In this document: positions 12,495-25,600 of the stretch, piece after piece
Layout: each line of letters begins with the position of its first letter
How positions within the stretch are numbered: position 1 is the stretch's first letter
DNA from: Epiperipatus broadwayi
Lineage: Eukaryota > Onychophora > Udeonychophora > Euonychophora > Peripatidae
NCBI GenBank assembly: GCA_028023455.1
Contig: JAQFVV010006216.1
Coordinates: 800,445 to 864,444, forward strand
Direction: 5' to 3'
DNA length: 64,000 nt
Position numbers and translations under genes: made by a program
Notes under the pieces: model-generated
What the model was told of the DNA's origin: nothing
Databases searched by the model: none
The model's input: only the letters and a program-made list of their open reading frames with translations

Positions 12495-12513
12495 TTATTA
12501 CTTAAAAGAAATA
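12433..12513. repeat. 80-bp perfect hairpin with (TA)n core
   Basis: ATATTTCTTTTAAGTAATAA, then a TTTA(TA)nTAAA core, then the exact reverse complement TTATTACTTAAAAGAAATAT. Apart from the TA core, 24-25 bases pair perfectly on each side. Confidence 0.9.
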
Positions 12514-12516
12514 TGG

Positions 12517-12760
12517 TGCGCCATTTGTAACAATTTCAAATTAATATATATAAGATTTGAAATTATTTAGATTATATAATATAGAAATACACCTCTCTCA
12601 GGTGTGTGGCATATTTCAATCCCTATTTGGCATGCCATTTGTAACTATAATTTGTAACTATTTTAATATGTCACATTTGTAACCATAATAAATATTTAGA
12701 TAGGGGAAATTATTAATTATTAGATATATGCCTATCCAATCTGTACCATTTGTAACTATA
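12517..12760. repeat. Dispersed CATTTGTAAC repeats
   Basis: The word GCCATTTGTAAC or a close variant (CATTTGTAACTAT, CACATTTGTAACCAT, ACCATTTGTAACTAT) occurs at about 12520, 12632, 12675 and 12746. Spacing is irregular (about 45-110 bases), which suggests a decayed tandem repeat. Confidence 0.5.
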
Positions 12761-15100
12761 TTAATTCATCATAGCATAGATAAAGAAATTATAGAATCAC
12801 TGTGCCACTTGAAAATATCAGCATTAAAGATTCTTGGTATTTATTTATATATTGGGGCAGTCATTTGAACAATAAAACATACTGGCCATTGTCATCAAAT
12901 AAAAATAATATTAAATATAGCAACTGAATAAAAGTACCCACTGTGAAATTCCTGGAGTGCCTTATGCTTATCTCCAATACTAGGTTCTTCTAACAAAGAA
13001 TCCTTCCTATTCTTCTTTCCAAATATATAAGACCATTCATGGTCATATGCACACACTGGTGCTATTCATGACAACTTATAAAAATATATATATTCTATAA
13101 AACTAATATTATGAAGTTGGAAAGGGATGATATCACTCTTTATTCAGTTTAGCTAAGTACATGTGTTTTCCCATGAGCGCCACTAGATTGTTTTCAATCT
13201 AGATAAGTATCTGTTTATAGTGTACTTGAGTTCAAACTCATTCAGTACATTTTTATTACACATGACTTGGATGACTAATGAAAAAAAATGACATTCTTAC
13301 ATTTTATCTATATTGATAAAATTACAAGATCCCAATATTACCAAAGTTTATACTATAGATCAAAGATTCTTATAGACATTGCTAGCTCATTAACGTATAT
13401 TGATGAACAGACATGTATAATCCTATTAATGGCTTCCAAACAAGCATGTGAAGACCATTATTGATATTGATGGCCATTTAACTAGATTATTTATCACAAT
13501 AAAGGTAATAATGATGATGATGATAATAATATCATAATAATAATGATAATAATAGTGATATCATAATAATGATTATAATAGTGATGATGATACCAGCCAT
13601 GGCTTATTAATAAACTCACAACAATAAATTCATCTTTATAAACTTATAGGCATCTATTAAAATTATCCTATTTCATACTGGGATTTAATAATACTAGTGG
13701 TGATGATTGATCATCATGAATCTCTTTGCATAATATTCAATTTTCCATAAACCCCTATTTACTAAAATATATTCATTACGCTAAATATTACATTTAATGA
13801 CTATAATTTATTAATGATGATTGATGGCGATCATAACTTTTATATAGTATTATTTGAAACATTTTTAACCAATAACATGATATCCATCTTTGATGAGGAT
13901 GATCTAAACTCATGGACACAACACAATTTTAGCTTTCTATTGTTGAACTATAATTATCAAAATTTGGTTATTCTCAAGCATAATCCTTAAATACTTAAAT
14001 ATCAACATTCTAGTTTACCTATTATTTTGCGGACGCTTAATATTTGCAAGTGATTGCTCAATATATACGAATGGTAATACTTAATAACTGCGAGCAATGA
14101 TGATGAATTAAAATGATAGAATTAAGACAAGAAAAAAAAAACACAATATTCTTAATAATAACTCGGAAACCAATTAAGATATATAATTATATTTTATTAA
14201 CACTACTACTCTTTCTTTCCTTCTTTAAAGTCAAATCAACAATTAAATAAATGGCTTATTACCATATTAATTCAATACAAAAATTAATATAAAAAATTTA
14301 TATAAGTATAAGCAAATAAATCTAACATATAGGTTTGTCATTTTTCTTGATATCTCAAAATAAGCTGACTTAAATCAATATTAGAAAAAAAATACATATT
14401 CTATAAATGCTTATTTAAGACTTTTCTTACTTATCATATCATAAAATAAATTTCAGGTGTAACTTGTATATGTTATTTCACTTCCATTCAAATGTAATGC
14501 CCTACTTTTCAATTTACCATTTTAAACTAATCATATATAACCTATTCTTTGATGTGTTTGGATAAGCAGTTACACATGCACGCATTCGGTAATGTTAACA
14601 TATATGTTTAAAATGTATACCCATAAATTACATATATAAAAATATCTTTTTCTTTTGCAACCTTATAGCAAAAGAAAATAAAATACATGATATTAATTTT
14701 TTAATATGCAACAAGATAAAATAAAAATAAAAAACATTATAAATGCATATATCTATAGGTTGCTCATTATCATAACTGATGAACAATTTAAAAAAAAAAA
14801 CATTTCAACATTACAATATATATAATATAAAAAAATAATAATAAAAGACAATGAAAAATTTAAGTTTAAAGATTTAAACTATGTTTGTGCTATGTTGTGA
14901 GATATTGCAAATAACTATAGATAAACAAGTCTTTAATGTTTCTGTATCAAAAAAAAAATTGCTTTGACCAGTAAATTAAGGTTTACTTTTAATAAGCAAG
15001 AATAAAATCGGTTAAAGAAAGTTCATATTTACCCGTTTACTTTTTACTTCTTATTAATGTCCTGAGTTTGAATTTTCAGACTGCTTTTCTTTGCTCAACA
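12761..15100. other. AT-rich intergenic DNA with ATR microsatellite
   Basis: No gene is recognised. An imperfect (GATGAT/AATAAT)n microsatellite lies at about 13504-13600. A short hairpin CTAGATTG-TTTT-CAATCTAG is at about 13187-13206. Confidence 0.5.
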
Positions 15101-15107
15101 ACAACAA

Positions 15108-15350
15108 CAAAAAAAGAAAGTTATTGCAGATACTTTTAAGATAATGCTGAATCAATTGACTTGCTTGTTTCTTCAATTCTATTATTATTCATTGTTGATT
15201 GGCTTCCTTCTACCATTTTAAAAAAAAGTTATTATAAGTACTTTTGAATAAGTAGGTACCGGTGGATTTGCTTGTCTCTCTCCTTTTAAAAAAATAATTG
15301 CTGTTGACACTTTAGATGATTGAGGTAAACTAACAAAAATTTGATTCATG
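15108..15350. repeat. Diverged ~100-bp tandem units
   Basis: Blocks starting at about 15120, 15227 and 15296 share A-rich starts, GTTATTGCAGATACTTTTAAG / GTTATTATAAGTACTTTTGA / ATTGCTGTTGACACTTTAG, and the first two also share a following (GA)CTTGCTTGTCTC-like segment. An old tandem repeat. Confidence 0.45.
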
Positions 15351-15838
15351 GCTTCAAACTTGGTTCTACATGGCTTTTATAAATTTTCTTTTCCTCCTAT
15401 TTCCTCTTCTCCATTCATTCGAAGGTAATGAGCTTTTAATAAGCCAGGAACTAGAAACAAAGCATTCCATATAGCTTGTGTGGTTGGCTTCAAACTCTAT
15501 CATTTTGTTGGTTATTACTTGATACATGACTTCATAGACAGATCAGCGATTTTAACTCATTCTGTATTAACCAGGAAGCAGAAAAAAATGGTTTAGCAAT
15601 GCAGAGGCATAGTATTATGCATAGCCAAATATGTTAATATCATATTTATACAATTGTTAATAACTTCTATTAAATTCAATCTTGTTCCAATGTTTTCCTC
15701 TCTTCTTTAATATTGCTGGAAATTGTTTATATAGACGCACATCTTCGTCTATATTGACTTTATACCAGAGTCTTATACTTCATTTCCTTACTCAATTTTC
15801 CAAAGAGTGAATAAAAAAAATCAAATCGCTTACTTTTC

Positions 15839-16072
15839 TCCTACTGAGTTGAGTCTCAAAATAATAATCACTGAGTTACATCTCACTTTAATAATAATAA
15901 TCTGAGTGACTGTCTCTCCAAAATATTCATATTGAGTCTCTAAAAATAAAATCATACTGACTGATCAAAAAAATAAAATCATACTGCCTGATCATCTCTC
16001 TAAAAAAAAAAAATTAATGACTAAGTGATCATCTCTCTAAAAAAATTAATGACTAACTGATTAAAAAAATTG
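15839..16072. repeat. Irregular ~25-35-bp minisatellite
   Basis: Repeated segments of the type ACTGA(GT/CT)GATCATCTCTCTAAAAAAA(T)TAATG occur six to eight times with variable A-run length (CATCTCTCTAAAAAAA at about 15990 and 16029; GAGTCTC at 15849 and 15941). There is no coding capacity. Confidence 0.6.
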
Positions 16073-19000
16073 TTTCAATCATTTATATCGCGAATTTCAA
16101 CCAAAGAAAAAAAAACATCTGGAAACCTTATCTTAAAAAAAAATCAAAGCTTCACAAGTTTGACATCGGTCACAATCAATAAAGACTTAAAATTGATCGC
16201 TATCGTTATCTACATCAAAGCACCTCTTTTGTAAAAATAATCTTAAGACACAGACAACAACAAACCTGGAATCTATAGCCATCAGAAATAGGTGTAAAAG
16301 CATCTTTGTGTTTGTACAGATGTATTCATTCTTTCACACGTGTACATTTTTTTTATCTCCTAATCTAATAATCTCCATCGCCTTATTTTACACTTTTCTG
16401 ATCTACTCTATTTTAATAAAACAAAGTTAAATAATATGACAATTTATTTAATAAAACTATATATAATAAATCATTACCAAATATTATTACCCTCTACATA
16501 ATGGTTTATTCATTAACTATCTATAAATTTATAATAATAAATACACATATATAAATCCTCATATATATAAAAGAAATTTTTTTTTAATTAATTAAATAAT
16601 ATATCTGTGTGTTTGAAATGAGTCATATACATACAATATATATATATATATATATATTATAAACTTGCAGAATCATTGTTTTCCTTTATTTTATTATTAA
16701 TATCTTAGTTATTAAATTATGCTCACTCTGACTAGATGATCTCCCACTAATCTTAGAGATAAAATTAATATGAAAGTTCACGACCTTTAAATGAGTCACA
16801 CTTACATTTCATGCTAAAATATTCCATCATATAAATTTAAATTAGAGTCTTTTTGTGTCTCAGCTTTGTGATGCCGGCAGAGAGAGATAAAATTAGATCG
16901 ATATCATCGGGATTGTTGCTCATAAGTTAGTAAATCTGGAAAATAGGCAAAAAAATAGGGCAGAGTTCATGAGTGTTCCTGACTTATGTATCTTGCACAT
17001 GATTGGACTCAAGGTACTTTTTCCTAGATGCTAGATCTTGTTATATGAATGGACAAAACCGACCAGTGCATTGTTTTCATCTGATATATTTTGCAACATT
17101 TCCTACAGCTCTAAAGCATTATTCATTCAAATAACTTGAAACATTGTAACTTTCCATTTTAATCCACAAATGATTTTCATAAAATTCCTGTAAAAAGTAT
17201 GAGATATTGAATCCTGCTAGATACTATTTTTAATTTTCTCAGTGTTACCATGTAATATAATCATTGCTGATGCATCTTAATAAATATTGTTCAGAATTTA
17301 ATAATATTCCACATCTAAGTTTCAAATTTTTAAATCTTCAGTCATTAACAAAATACTTTCAGATTTAAACTGTTATTTTATAATCTATAAATCCAAGATA
17401 CAGAACAACTCATACTTTTTGTTATTTTTTATAACAATATATTGATGTGATCTATTGTTTCTGTAACTATTTTTAAATCCAGATTATATTTTTGGCTGGC
17501 TTGAACTTATTGAAAGTGATCTACATTAAATAGCTAAATAAAAGGTCATCATTGAATGACATTGCAGCTTAATTTTATAAACAAAGAATTTTTAGTATCA
17601 TCTGTTTTTTTATTTCCAACTGCTCTAATAAGTAACAACTTTATAATTTTAATATGAAATTCAAAATTTATTTTTGTCTATCATAATTGTTATTATAAAA
17701 AAAAAAAATTCACAAACACATTTACCTGCTTCCAAAGTCCCAATTGACATCCTATATAATTGGACATCTGAGAGGAAAAACTATGCCTTTTCTTAGCTCA
17801 TAGATAATAGTAAGAAAACTCTATTCATTAATTGATATATAATGATGAATATACCATACTTGTTATTTTACCATTTGATTATAACAACCATAATGACAAT
17901 AACTATAAATAATTTATAATTTTTTAAACTATTACCAAGAAACTATAAAAACTTTTTAAAATTATATTTTAATCCAAAAATTATGACAATTTCAGATTTA
18001 AAATATTGACCAATAACAGGGTAAGTTTTTAGAACGTAAAGAATTTTCATGCAATTTCTAAAAAAAATATCCCTAGCAGTATTTCTGAATTTTCCTATGC
18101 CATTGCAATCACAGAAACATTATAAAATTACTATCTATATTATTAAGAACTCCCAACCTCTTTAAGAAAAATAATTTTCTTTAAATAATAATAAATGTGA
18201 AGTAACAATTCTATTATTAGACTGGTTTTCCAAATGAATAATCCTGATATGACTCAGTCAATACAAATTGAGATAGATAGAATCCCACTCCAATATCCCA
18301 CCATATGAATATGATAAATAATGAATATAAAAATAGTGTTATGCATAACAAACTTATATAGAGCTTTTCTCATTTTAATTCCTAGTAATTTAAATTTTCA
18401 AGCCAATTTTAAAATACAATAACAGATTTTTGATAGCCTGGAAACATTGCATTATCCTGATTATCAGTTATACATCTGGGAAACAAACTAAAAAAATAAT
18501 TTACAACATGGTTAAATAAGCATAAAATAAACAGGCATTATTAAAAACTTACAATATTCAAGACACAAAACAATTATATCATTGGTAATTTGGGGGTTTA
18601 TTTGAAATTTAAGCAACAATATAACAAATTGGACACAATAAATTTATTGAATTAATCAAAAACTGAAACAGTATTTTTAAAATTATCCAATTAATAGCCA
18701 ATCCAGGAATCTTCAATTTTGCTGCTCGATCATTTTATTAAACACAAAGGATTCTTGATACTTAATGCATTCATCTATTTACTTCTGTTGTGTAAAAAAT
18801 GACTAGGGTTTACAATTGAAACCATATAAAAGAACTAGATAACTTAAAAATAAATTTAATATATCAAACTATTTTGAAAATTTTTTACGTTTTAAGTCTC
18901 CTAATATCTCAAAATATAGTAAAATTTACTACGTTGTATTATAATTCAGTGCTAATAATAAATAATTTTAAGATAAGTAATGGAAAACTATCACTTTTAG

Positions 19001-22000
19001 TCAAATGTTGATACTAAGTCAGACAATTCTCTTGCTTTTTTAGTCAATCTACTTCCAGGCAGACAATATGTTGTATATCAATATCATGTACAATAATATA
19101 ATTATAGACTTAATTATATTTTTTTGACATAAATTGAATATTCTCATTTATACATAATCATATAAGTGATACTAGCAACAAATTATCTAAATTTAAATTT
19201 AAGTAAAAGATTTCTGACTATAAATGTGTCATTAAAACAATTGTGTTTAATCTTAATTCTGGATGAGATATAATGTTAGCATCTCTACCTGCCATATGTA
19301 TAATCTGAATTCAAATCTAGACCAGATAAATTTTTAAAGTTCCAATTAGGTGTAGAATATTTTCCCTTGTAGCCATTCTAAATAACCATCCAATAATATT
19401 CAGTTAATAAATATCTAGCTATTCATAGTTAAAGAATAAAATTAAAATAAAAGATCTGTTATTTTCCCACTACCTGGAATTTAAGTTTATGAAAAATATC
19501 TTTAATTTCAATATTCTTTAACGAGGAGCTTCTGGAGAGTATTTGACTATACAGTGGACTATTTTAGAAGGTGATTTATTTATTTTTATTTATATATAAA
19601 ATGCCTTATTGTTTAAAAATGCAAGTCGCATTTTATCATTATTTTTAATATCAACTTTTTAAATGATGAAGATAATGTAAAATTGATTATAGTAAAAATT
19701 ATTACTTCAGGCAAAATAATAATAAATCACTATTTGACAATTGATAGAAAATATTTAAATTTGAAAAAAAAAATCATTACTATTTTACAACTAAAAGAAA
19801 GTTAACGAATTTAAGGAGAAAATAAAATATTTTAAATTAATTAAAAGTGCATTAAATCTAATTAAAACCTAAAGCTGTTGCTAAATTGACTTGTACGGTG
19901 ATTATGATTAATGACGAGAGAATTGACAGTACAAAGATCAGATTTAAGAAATATGAAAATGTAGAATGATAGCTGAAGAAATCAATTAAGAATTACAAAA
20001 GGCGTTCATTTGAAAAAAAACGTTCCATTAATAAAATGAAATTGGTTTGAATAACAAATTTAAAATTTTAGAAAATCTTGTTTAATTTTGATTATATTTA
20101 TTAAATCTATACAATATATATCACATACTGACCATTTCATATGTTACACAGGCTTAATCTTTGACTTCGCTTTGATATAATCATCAATATTATCAAAAAA
20201 TCTAAATCATACAAATATTATAACATTTGATTTGTAAGAGTACAATACATCTTAAAAGTCAATTCATTAAAGCTTATGTAATTAGATGTTAAAATAACAA
20301 CAATATTCATGATTATTTTGTATTGCATTATTTTAATCTAGATTGTAAGAAATTTTTGGTGTACATCACTGATGTTATCCTAGATTGTTAAACAACAAGA
20401 ACAGAAATAAGAGTATTATTATTTAATTAATATTGTAGTTAGTTATTATAGTTAGTATTAAGATATTATCAGAAGATTGAATAATATATTATTTGACATT
20501 ATGATATAGACAAGTATATAATTCAAATCTGAGATTAAAGTAATTAGATTTACTGTGAAGTTTTAATGGTCATCTTGTTTTTGGTGACATCTTTAGATTT
20601 GTTTAAAGCTTATCATTATTCTGTTGATCGAGAATTAGGTTGTACATTAAGGATCTTGATGATTTACAGGTGGCCTGATTGATCATAAAGTTACAATATA
20701 AATATATCAAAATTGAGATTGTAGAATAATATTACTGTTTGAGGAAAATAAACTTTATTTCATGGACAATACTTTTTCTTTTATAAATTGATAAAGAGAT
20801 ATTTGTTTGTCATAGTTTTATAAATTATTTATTTGTTAATCAAAAAATGAAAGTAAGACTAAGATTATATTAAAATATATATTAAAGGATCAAGATTATA
20901 GCATTGTATGTGAATGCTAAACAGACATGTTATTATATATGCTATCTAGACTTAGAAAAAGATATGTTACTTGTTTAATGATCATAATATGTACTATCCA
21001 CAATAATGATGCTGATGAATATAGCAGTAGTTACTTTTTATGCTATGTACAGAATATAAAAAAAGATTTTATAGAAGAGAACAATAATAAGTATATATAT
21101 ATATTCTTATTAGTATATAGATGTTTTCACTTTAAAGATAAAATTAAATGGCATGACAGGATAAATGTTTTATGGAATATTTGAGATATATTAATCCCGT
21201 GTAATTTATAATATGTAACTGATATTAGTTTGAAATTATTCATATAAAGTTTATCCTCAAGTTCATAAATAAAATATTTGACAAACCAACATAGGTTATT
21301 GATGATAAGCACACAAATAATGAGTAATTGGAAAGCACAGTAAAAATACATTATTGTCTTACTTGTGTATTTTAATTATGTGTATGGGGTAGATAGACTT
21401 ATTCATCACTCATATAAATAAATAAAAAATCAAGATAAATAAAAATCAGAATTTTAAATTTTAAACACATCAGACATTTATTTAATTATCTAATTTATTA
21501 TTTATTTATTTGGTTAATTGTTAATTAATTTTGTATTTTATTTGTGCATATTTTACAATAAAATTATGTTGTTTTTTACATGGTAGTTTTTATTCACATT
21601 TATTTTATTTTAGGTTTCATTAATATATTTGACTATCAGATATTGTAATAGGTTCATAATATAATTTCATTATGTACTCTTGCTATTACCAATATAAGAA
21701 TTAAAATTTGTCTGATGATCTGTGGCTTGCCATAAGGGTTGGGGTAATTAGGGTAAGGAGATGTAACAGGAGTACACACAAATTAAAAATGGTCTAAAGT
21801 TGGGGTCAATAGATAATTTCTGATTAATTTAGAAAATATCTGCTATGGTTATTAATAAAATGATAAAGTATTAATGGTGGTAATAAATTTTATAAATAAC
21901 AATTACAATCATAGAAATACTTTAAGTTATTTTCATAACTGAAAGAACTTCTGTGTTTAGTAATAGCTATTTGTAAAATTTATTATCACCGTTAATGCTA

Positions 22001-22189
22001 TATTGTTTCAATATTATATATAAATATATTATTCATTTTGCAAGGCTTAAAGTATATATTTAGGTTAGAGATAAGTCTAGCTTAATACACGACTTAAAAA
22101 AAAGTTATTAATATATCTATATAAAGTGGTTTATATCAAAGTTGTGAGTGCAGAAAATTCGAAACTCATTAATTAAACTATACTAATTG
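16073..22189. other. AT-rich intergenic DNA
   Basis: About 6 kb without a recognisable gene, RNA or transposon domain on either strand. A TA run lies at about 16638-16658. A less AT-rich patch at 16855-17045 is unassigned. The open frames at 20927-21184 and 21127-21351 overlap on opposite strands and look like chance. Confidence 0.5.
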
Positions 22190-22191
22190 GT

Positions 22192-22244
<53 letters not shown>

Positions 22245-22311
22245 AATTAAGTTTGATATCTGTATTCGTTCCACAGTATATGTAATGTACAAATCAATAT
22301 ATATATATATA
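22192..22311. repeat. (TA)n(GT)n and (TA)n microsatellites
   Basis: A compound TA/GT repeat at about 22192-22240 and a TA run at about 22296-22312 flank the left edge of the PLE palindrome that follows. Confidence 0.8.
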
Positions 22312-22640
22312 TCAAAATACAGTAAAATTTATATAAATTATATTATTTTTAGAAGTACTTTCAACTATACATTTTGTAGTCTTTATCAACTATATAACAT
22401 TGAATAATCAAAACGAGACAACCTTTAACAATACCCATAGTTCAATTCAGATTTCCCACAATTCTGTTATCTTAACATTTGATGACTGGCAATTCATTAA
22501 TATTTGAACTATGGGTATTGTTAAAGGTTGTCTTGTTTTGATTATTCAATGTTATACAGTTGATAAAGACTACAAAATGTATAGTAGAAAGTATTTCTAA
22601 AAATAATATAATTTATGTCAATTTTACTGTATTTTGATAT
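22312..22640 (-). mobile_element. PLE tail pair: palindrome of 3'-UTR arms
   Basis: Arms of about 135 bp (22312-22447 and 22505-22640) are inverted copies with few differences. Both arms have a TA tract close outside. The ~57-bp spacer, read on the minus strand, encodes the very end of a PLE endonuclease (NCQSSNVKITELWEI then stop), matching NRQSANVRINELWDI-stop of the 57.5-60 kb element. The left arm is therefore the 3' UTR of a minus-strand copy, and the right arm a plus-strand copy reduced to UTR. It would be mistaken for a MITE without the coding remnant. Confidence 0.8.
22559..22597 (+). ncRNA. Hammerhead-like motif (right arm; left-arm twin at 22353-22390)
   Basis: GTTGATAA, then a weak stem around ACTAC...TAGT, then GAAAGTATTTC. 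TTGATAA differs from the hammerhead CUGAUGA box at two sites, both transitions. The twin in the left arm (minus strand) keeps GTTGATAAAGACTAC. The order of parts is the same in the 59.9-kb copy (GTTGAAAA, stem, GAAAATATTTC). Confidence 0.4.
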
Positions 22641-25600
22641 TATATTGATTGATATATATATATATATATTGAACAGCTTATAAAAATATGTGCAAGAGAT
22701 TGTGATCTGGGTCAATTGATTAGTGCTGGTTCAGCATAAATGTGCATCTTGGTGACTATTTATCTTTTTTCATGCTTTTGATTATGTTTCAGTAATGTGT
22801 GATTAAAGAAAAATTTGAAATTTATTTATATATAATTACATCTTGATATTCTGACATTATAATATAATGTAATAAATACTTAGACAGAGTTTAAATATTT
22901 AAAAAATGTTTTCAAAAGACTAACCATAAATATGATGAAAAAGCATTGAAAGTGCATTTGGTAAAATAAATGTTACTAAATTTTATATTTAAAAGCTATT
23001 TAGTATTTATATATATATAGTGACTCTTAGCTTTTGCATTAAAGCTGAATTTCATGTTTTGTAATGACATAGTATTTTAAAAAATTTCAATTGTTTAATT
23101 TTTTCCAATAAGTAAACATTGTTGCTAAATAATGTTTAAGTGTTTCTATAACTGATTAGCCATTGTCTAAATTTCATATATAATTTTTTTGTAGTTTTTG
23201 GATGTTTAATTATAAAATTATTAATGATTTATAGTCTCAGTGAAGTAATTTTTAGAGTAGCAAAGCTAAAATAGTATGAGACTAATTGTCATATATTTTA
23301 TTAAGATCAAATATTCAAAAACACACTTTAAAATAAGTTTAAATTCAAACTAAGTCTGAAGTATTTCAGATAATTGCTTATAAAGGGTGCTTATTTAATT
23401 TTAATGGCATTGAAATCTAGTTTAATTAGATAATCATAAAATTTAGCTGATTAAAAAAATGTGCAATATCTAAAACCAATAATTAATTGCTATAGTTGAA
23501 CTAGCATGTGAAATTAAAATACTTCCTGTTAAAATTAAGGCCCAAAGTTATTTTAAATATCTTTTTTAAAAAAGACATAATAAAGAAATAGTCTGAGAAC
23601 TTAAAAAATGTTTAAACAATGTAAATATTATTATGTTTAAAGAATGTAATATTTTTATTATAATATATTTCAATTTGTTAAATAAATTGTTTAAAACTTA
23701 TTAATTTAAAGATGATATAATTCTTAATTAATTGTTTATAGTTTCTGTCTAGACACAGTCACCAGAAAATTCTAAAATTATATTATATTAAAAATCTATT
23801 TTTACAAATTTCCAACTGGTTACTGAATTTTTTTGACCTTTTGATTATTAAGGTTAGTTATGATGTATGCAAGTTGTCAAGTTACACCAATCAAAATCAA
23901 TCACATGAATAGCTGTATAAAAGATGGTAAAGACACCCACACACTTTCTTGCACATCTATATAACCTATCTTCATTTTCAAATTTAATTATTTTTAAGTA
24001 ATTTTATTTTATAAATTAAAAAATATGCATTGTTAAAAATAAATAAATAATATAAAACCTCCATCAGATAATCAAAATTATTCTATGCGAATAAAGTGTG
24101 ATAAACATAGCAGCCAAAATGCAAAAAAAAAAATGATTATAAACAAAAAAATGTTAATTATAAACAACAATTTGTCAAATACTTTCAGTACTGTATACCA
24201 AAATCATGGCAACATATAGGAACTGAATGGTTAATATTCCAGTAGTATAATTTTGTTATGTTTTAGTTTTTAACACTTGAGAAATCTGTTTATAGCAGCA
24301 AAACCATTGGTTGTATTTTAGAGTTTGTTTATTTGGCTACTCTGTTTCAGTTGTAATTTGGAATAATTTTTGATTATTTTATTGACTAGTTTAAAACAAA
24401 TAAGAACAAAAAATATATAAGTACCTTTTAATGTCATAAAAGTATTACATTAGCCTAGGAGAAAAAGAAAAAACATTTGGGCAAAATATGTCATATGCAT
24501 AAACACTCTTTTAACCACATAGAAATAAACCATTCTTCAAACTTGTGCTGTTTGTTTTAATATACAAATCTTACTGATGGATGAGTGCGTGTAGATTTAT
24601 ATTTTAAAGGAATATTGCTGGTTTTGTTCTAAACTATTAGTTTATAAACACTCTTTTATAAAATATAATTAATCCATATGCTATTGAATAATATATATTG
24701 ATTTGAATTTGCAAATGACATCCAGAAGCAAAAAAAAAAAACTATTCTATGATAAAAATTAATTTTCAAATTAAATAAGAATAGAAAAAAAACATTATGA
24801 CATTCAAGTGTAATTGTACCAGATATATCATGGCACTAAAGTATTATATCTACAACACTATTTATCCATAAACTGTTAAATAGTAAGTACCAATTTACAA
24901 TTATATATAATATTTAAAAGCAAAACTTTGCCATTCTATGCCATAAGATCATTTTGAAAAAAAAAAAAAAAGAAAAATATGACAGTGTTAATATTTAAGC
25001 ATCATCCATACAACAAAGCAATTTATGTGACCAGAAATACTTTTCTTATGAAAGAATTGAATTATTATAAACATAAGTAAATTATTATTTTTTTGCTTCT
25101 AAACTATTTACAAAATACAAAAGCAAAAATTTGCAATTTTTACATTAAACATTTATCTTCAAAGTGTTTCAGAAAAAATATATCCACGAAGCGGTAAAAC
25201 AACACTTTTCAAAATAGTGTACAAAAACACAACTTTTATTATTAATTTTCTGTCCCACATAGAATGGAAACTTTTTTCCCTAACTAGATAAATGTAAGTA
25301 TAAAGTGAATTTAATATTTTTTTTTATTATTTAATTAATTTTGTAAAGTAATTTGCACTAATAAATTAACCAACAAGCATTATTCTTTTTTATTGGTCAC
25401 TAGTATATACTTAATATTTTGTTACTATATTTAAAAATCAACTTAATTCATAAATTTTCTTTTAATTTGACAAATCATTAAAATGACAAAAGCTAATATA
25501 TGTTAAACTGTCAGGTTAGATTTACATAAAGTATCTTGTCATTAGAATATGCAAACAAATAAAAAACACTTATCAGCATTGATAATAATATACCACAAAT

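Noticed and set aside
20927-21351. Overlapping open frames on both strands at 20.9-21.4 kb
   Set aside because: Low-complexity translation rich in Ile, Tyr, Asn and Lys with no motif; expected by chance at this base composition.
22312-22640. Classic TA-target MITE
   Set aside because: The spacer encodes the C-terminus of a PLE nuclease and the arms behave as its 3' UTR.
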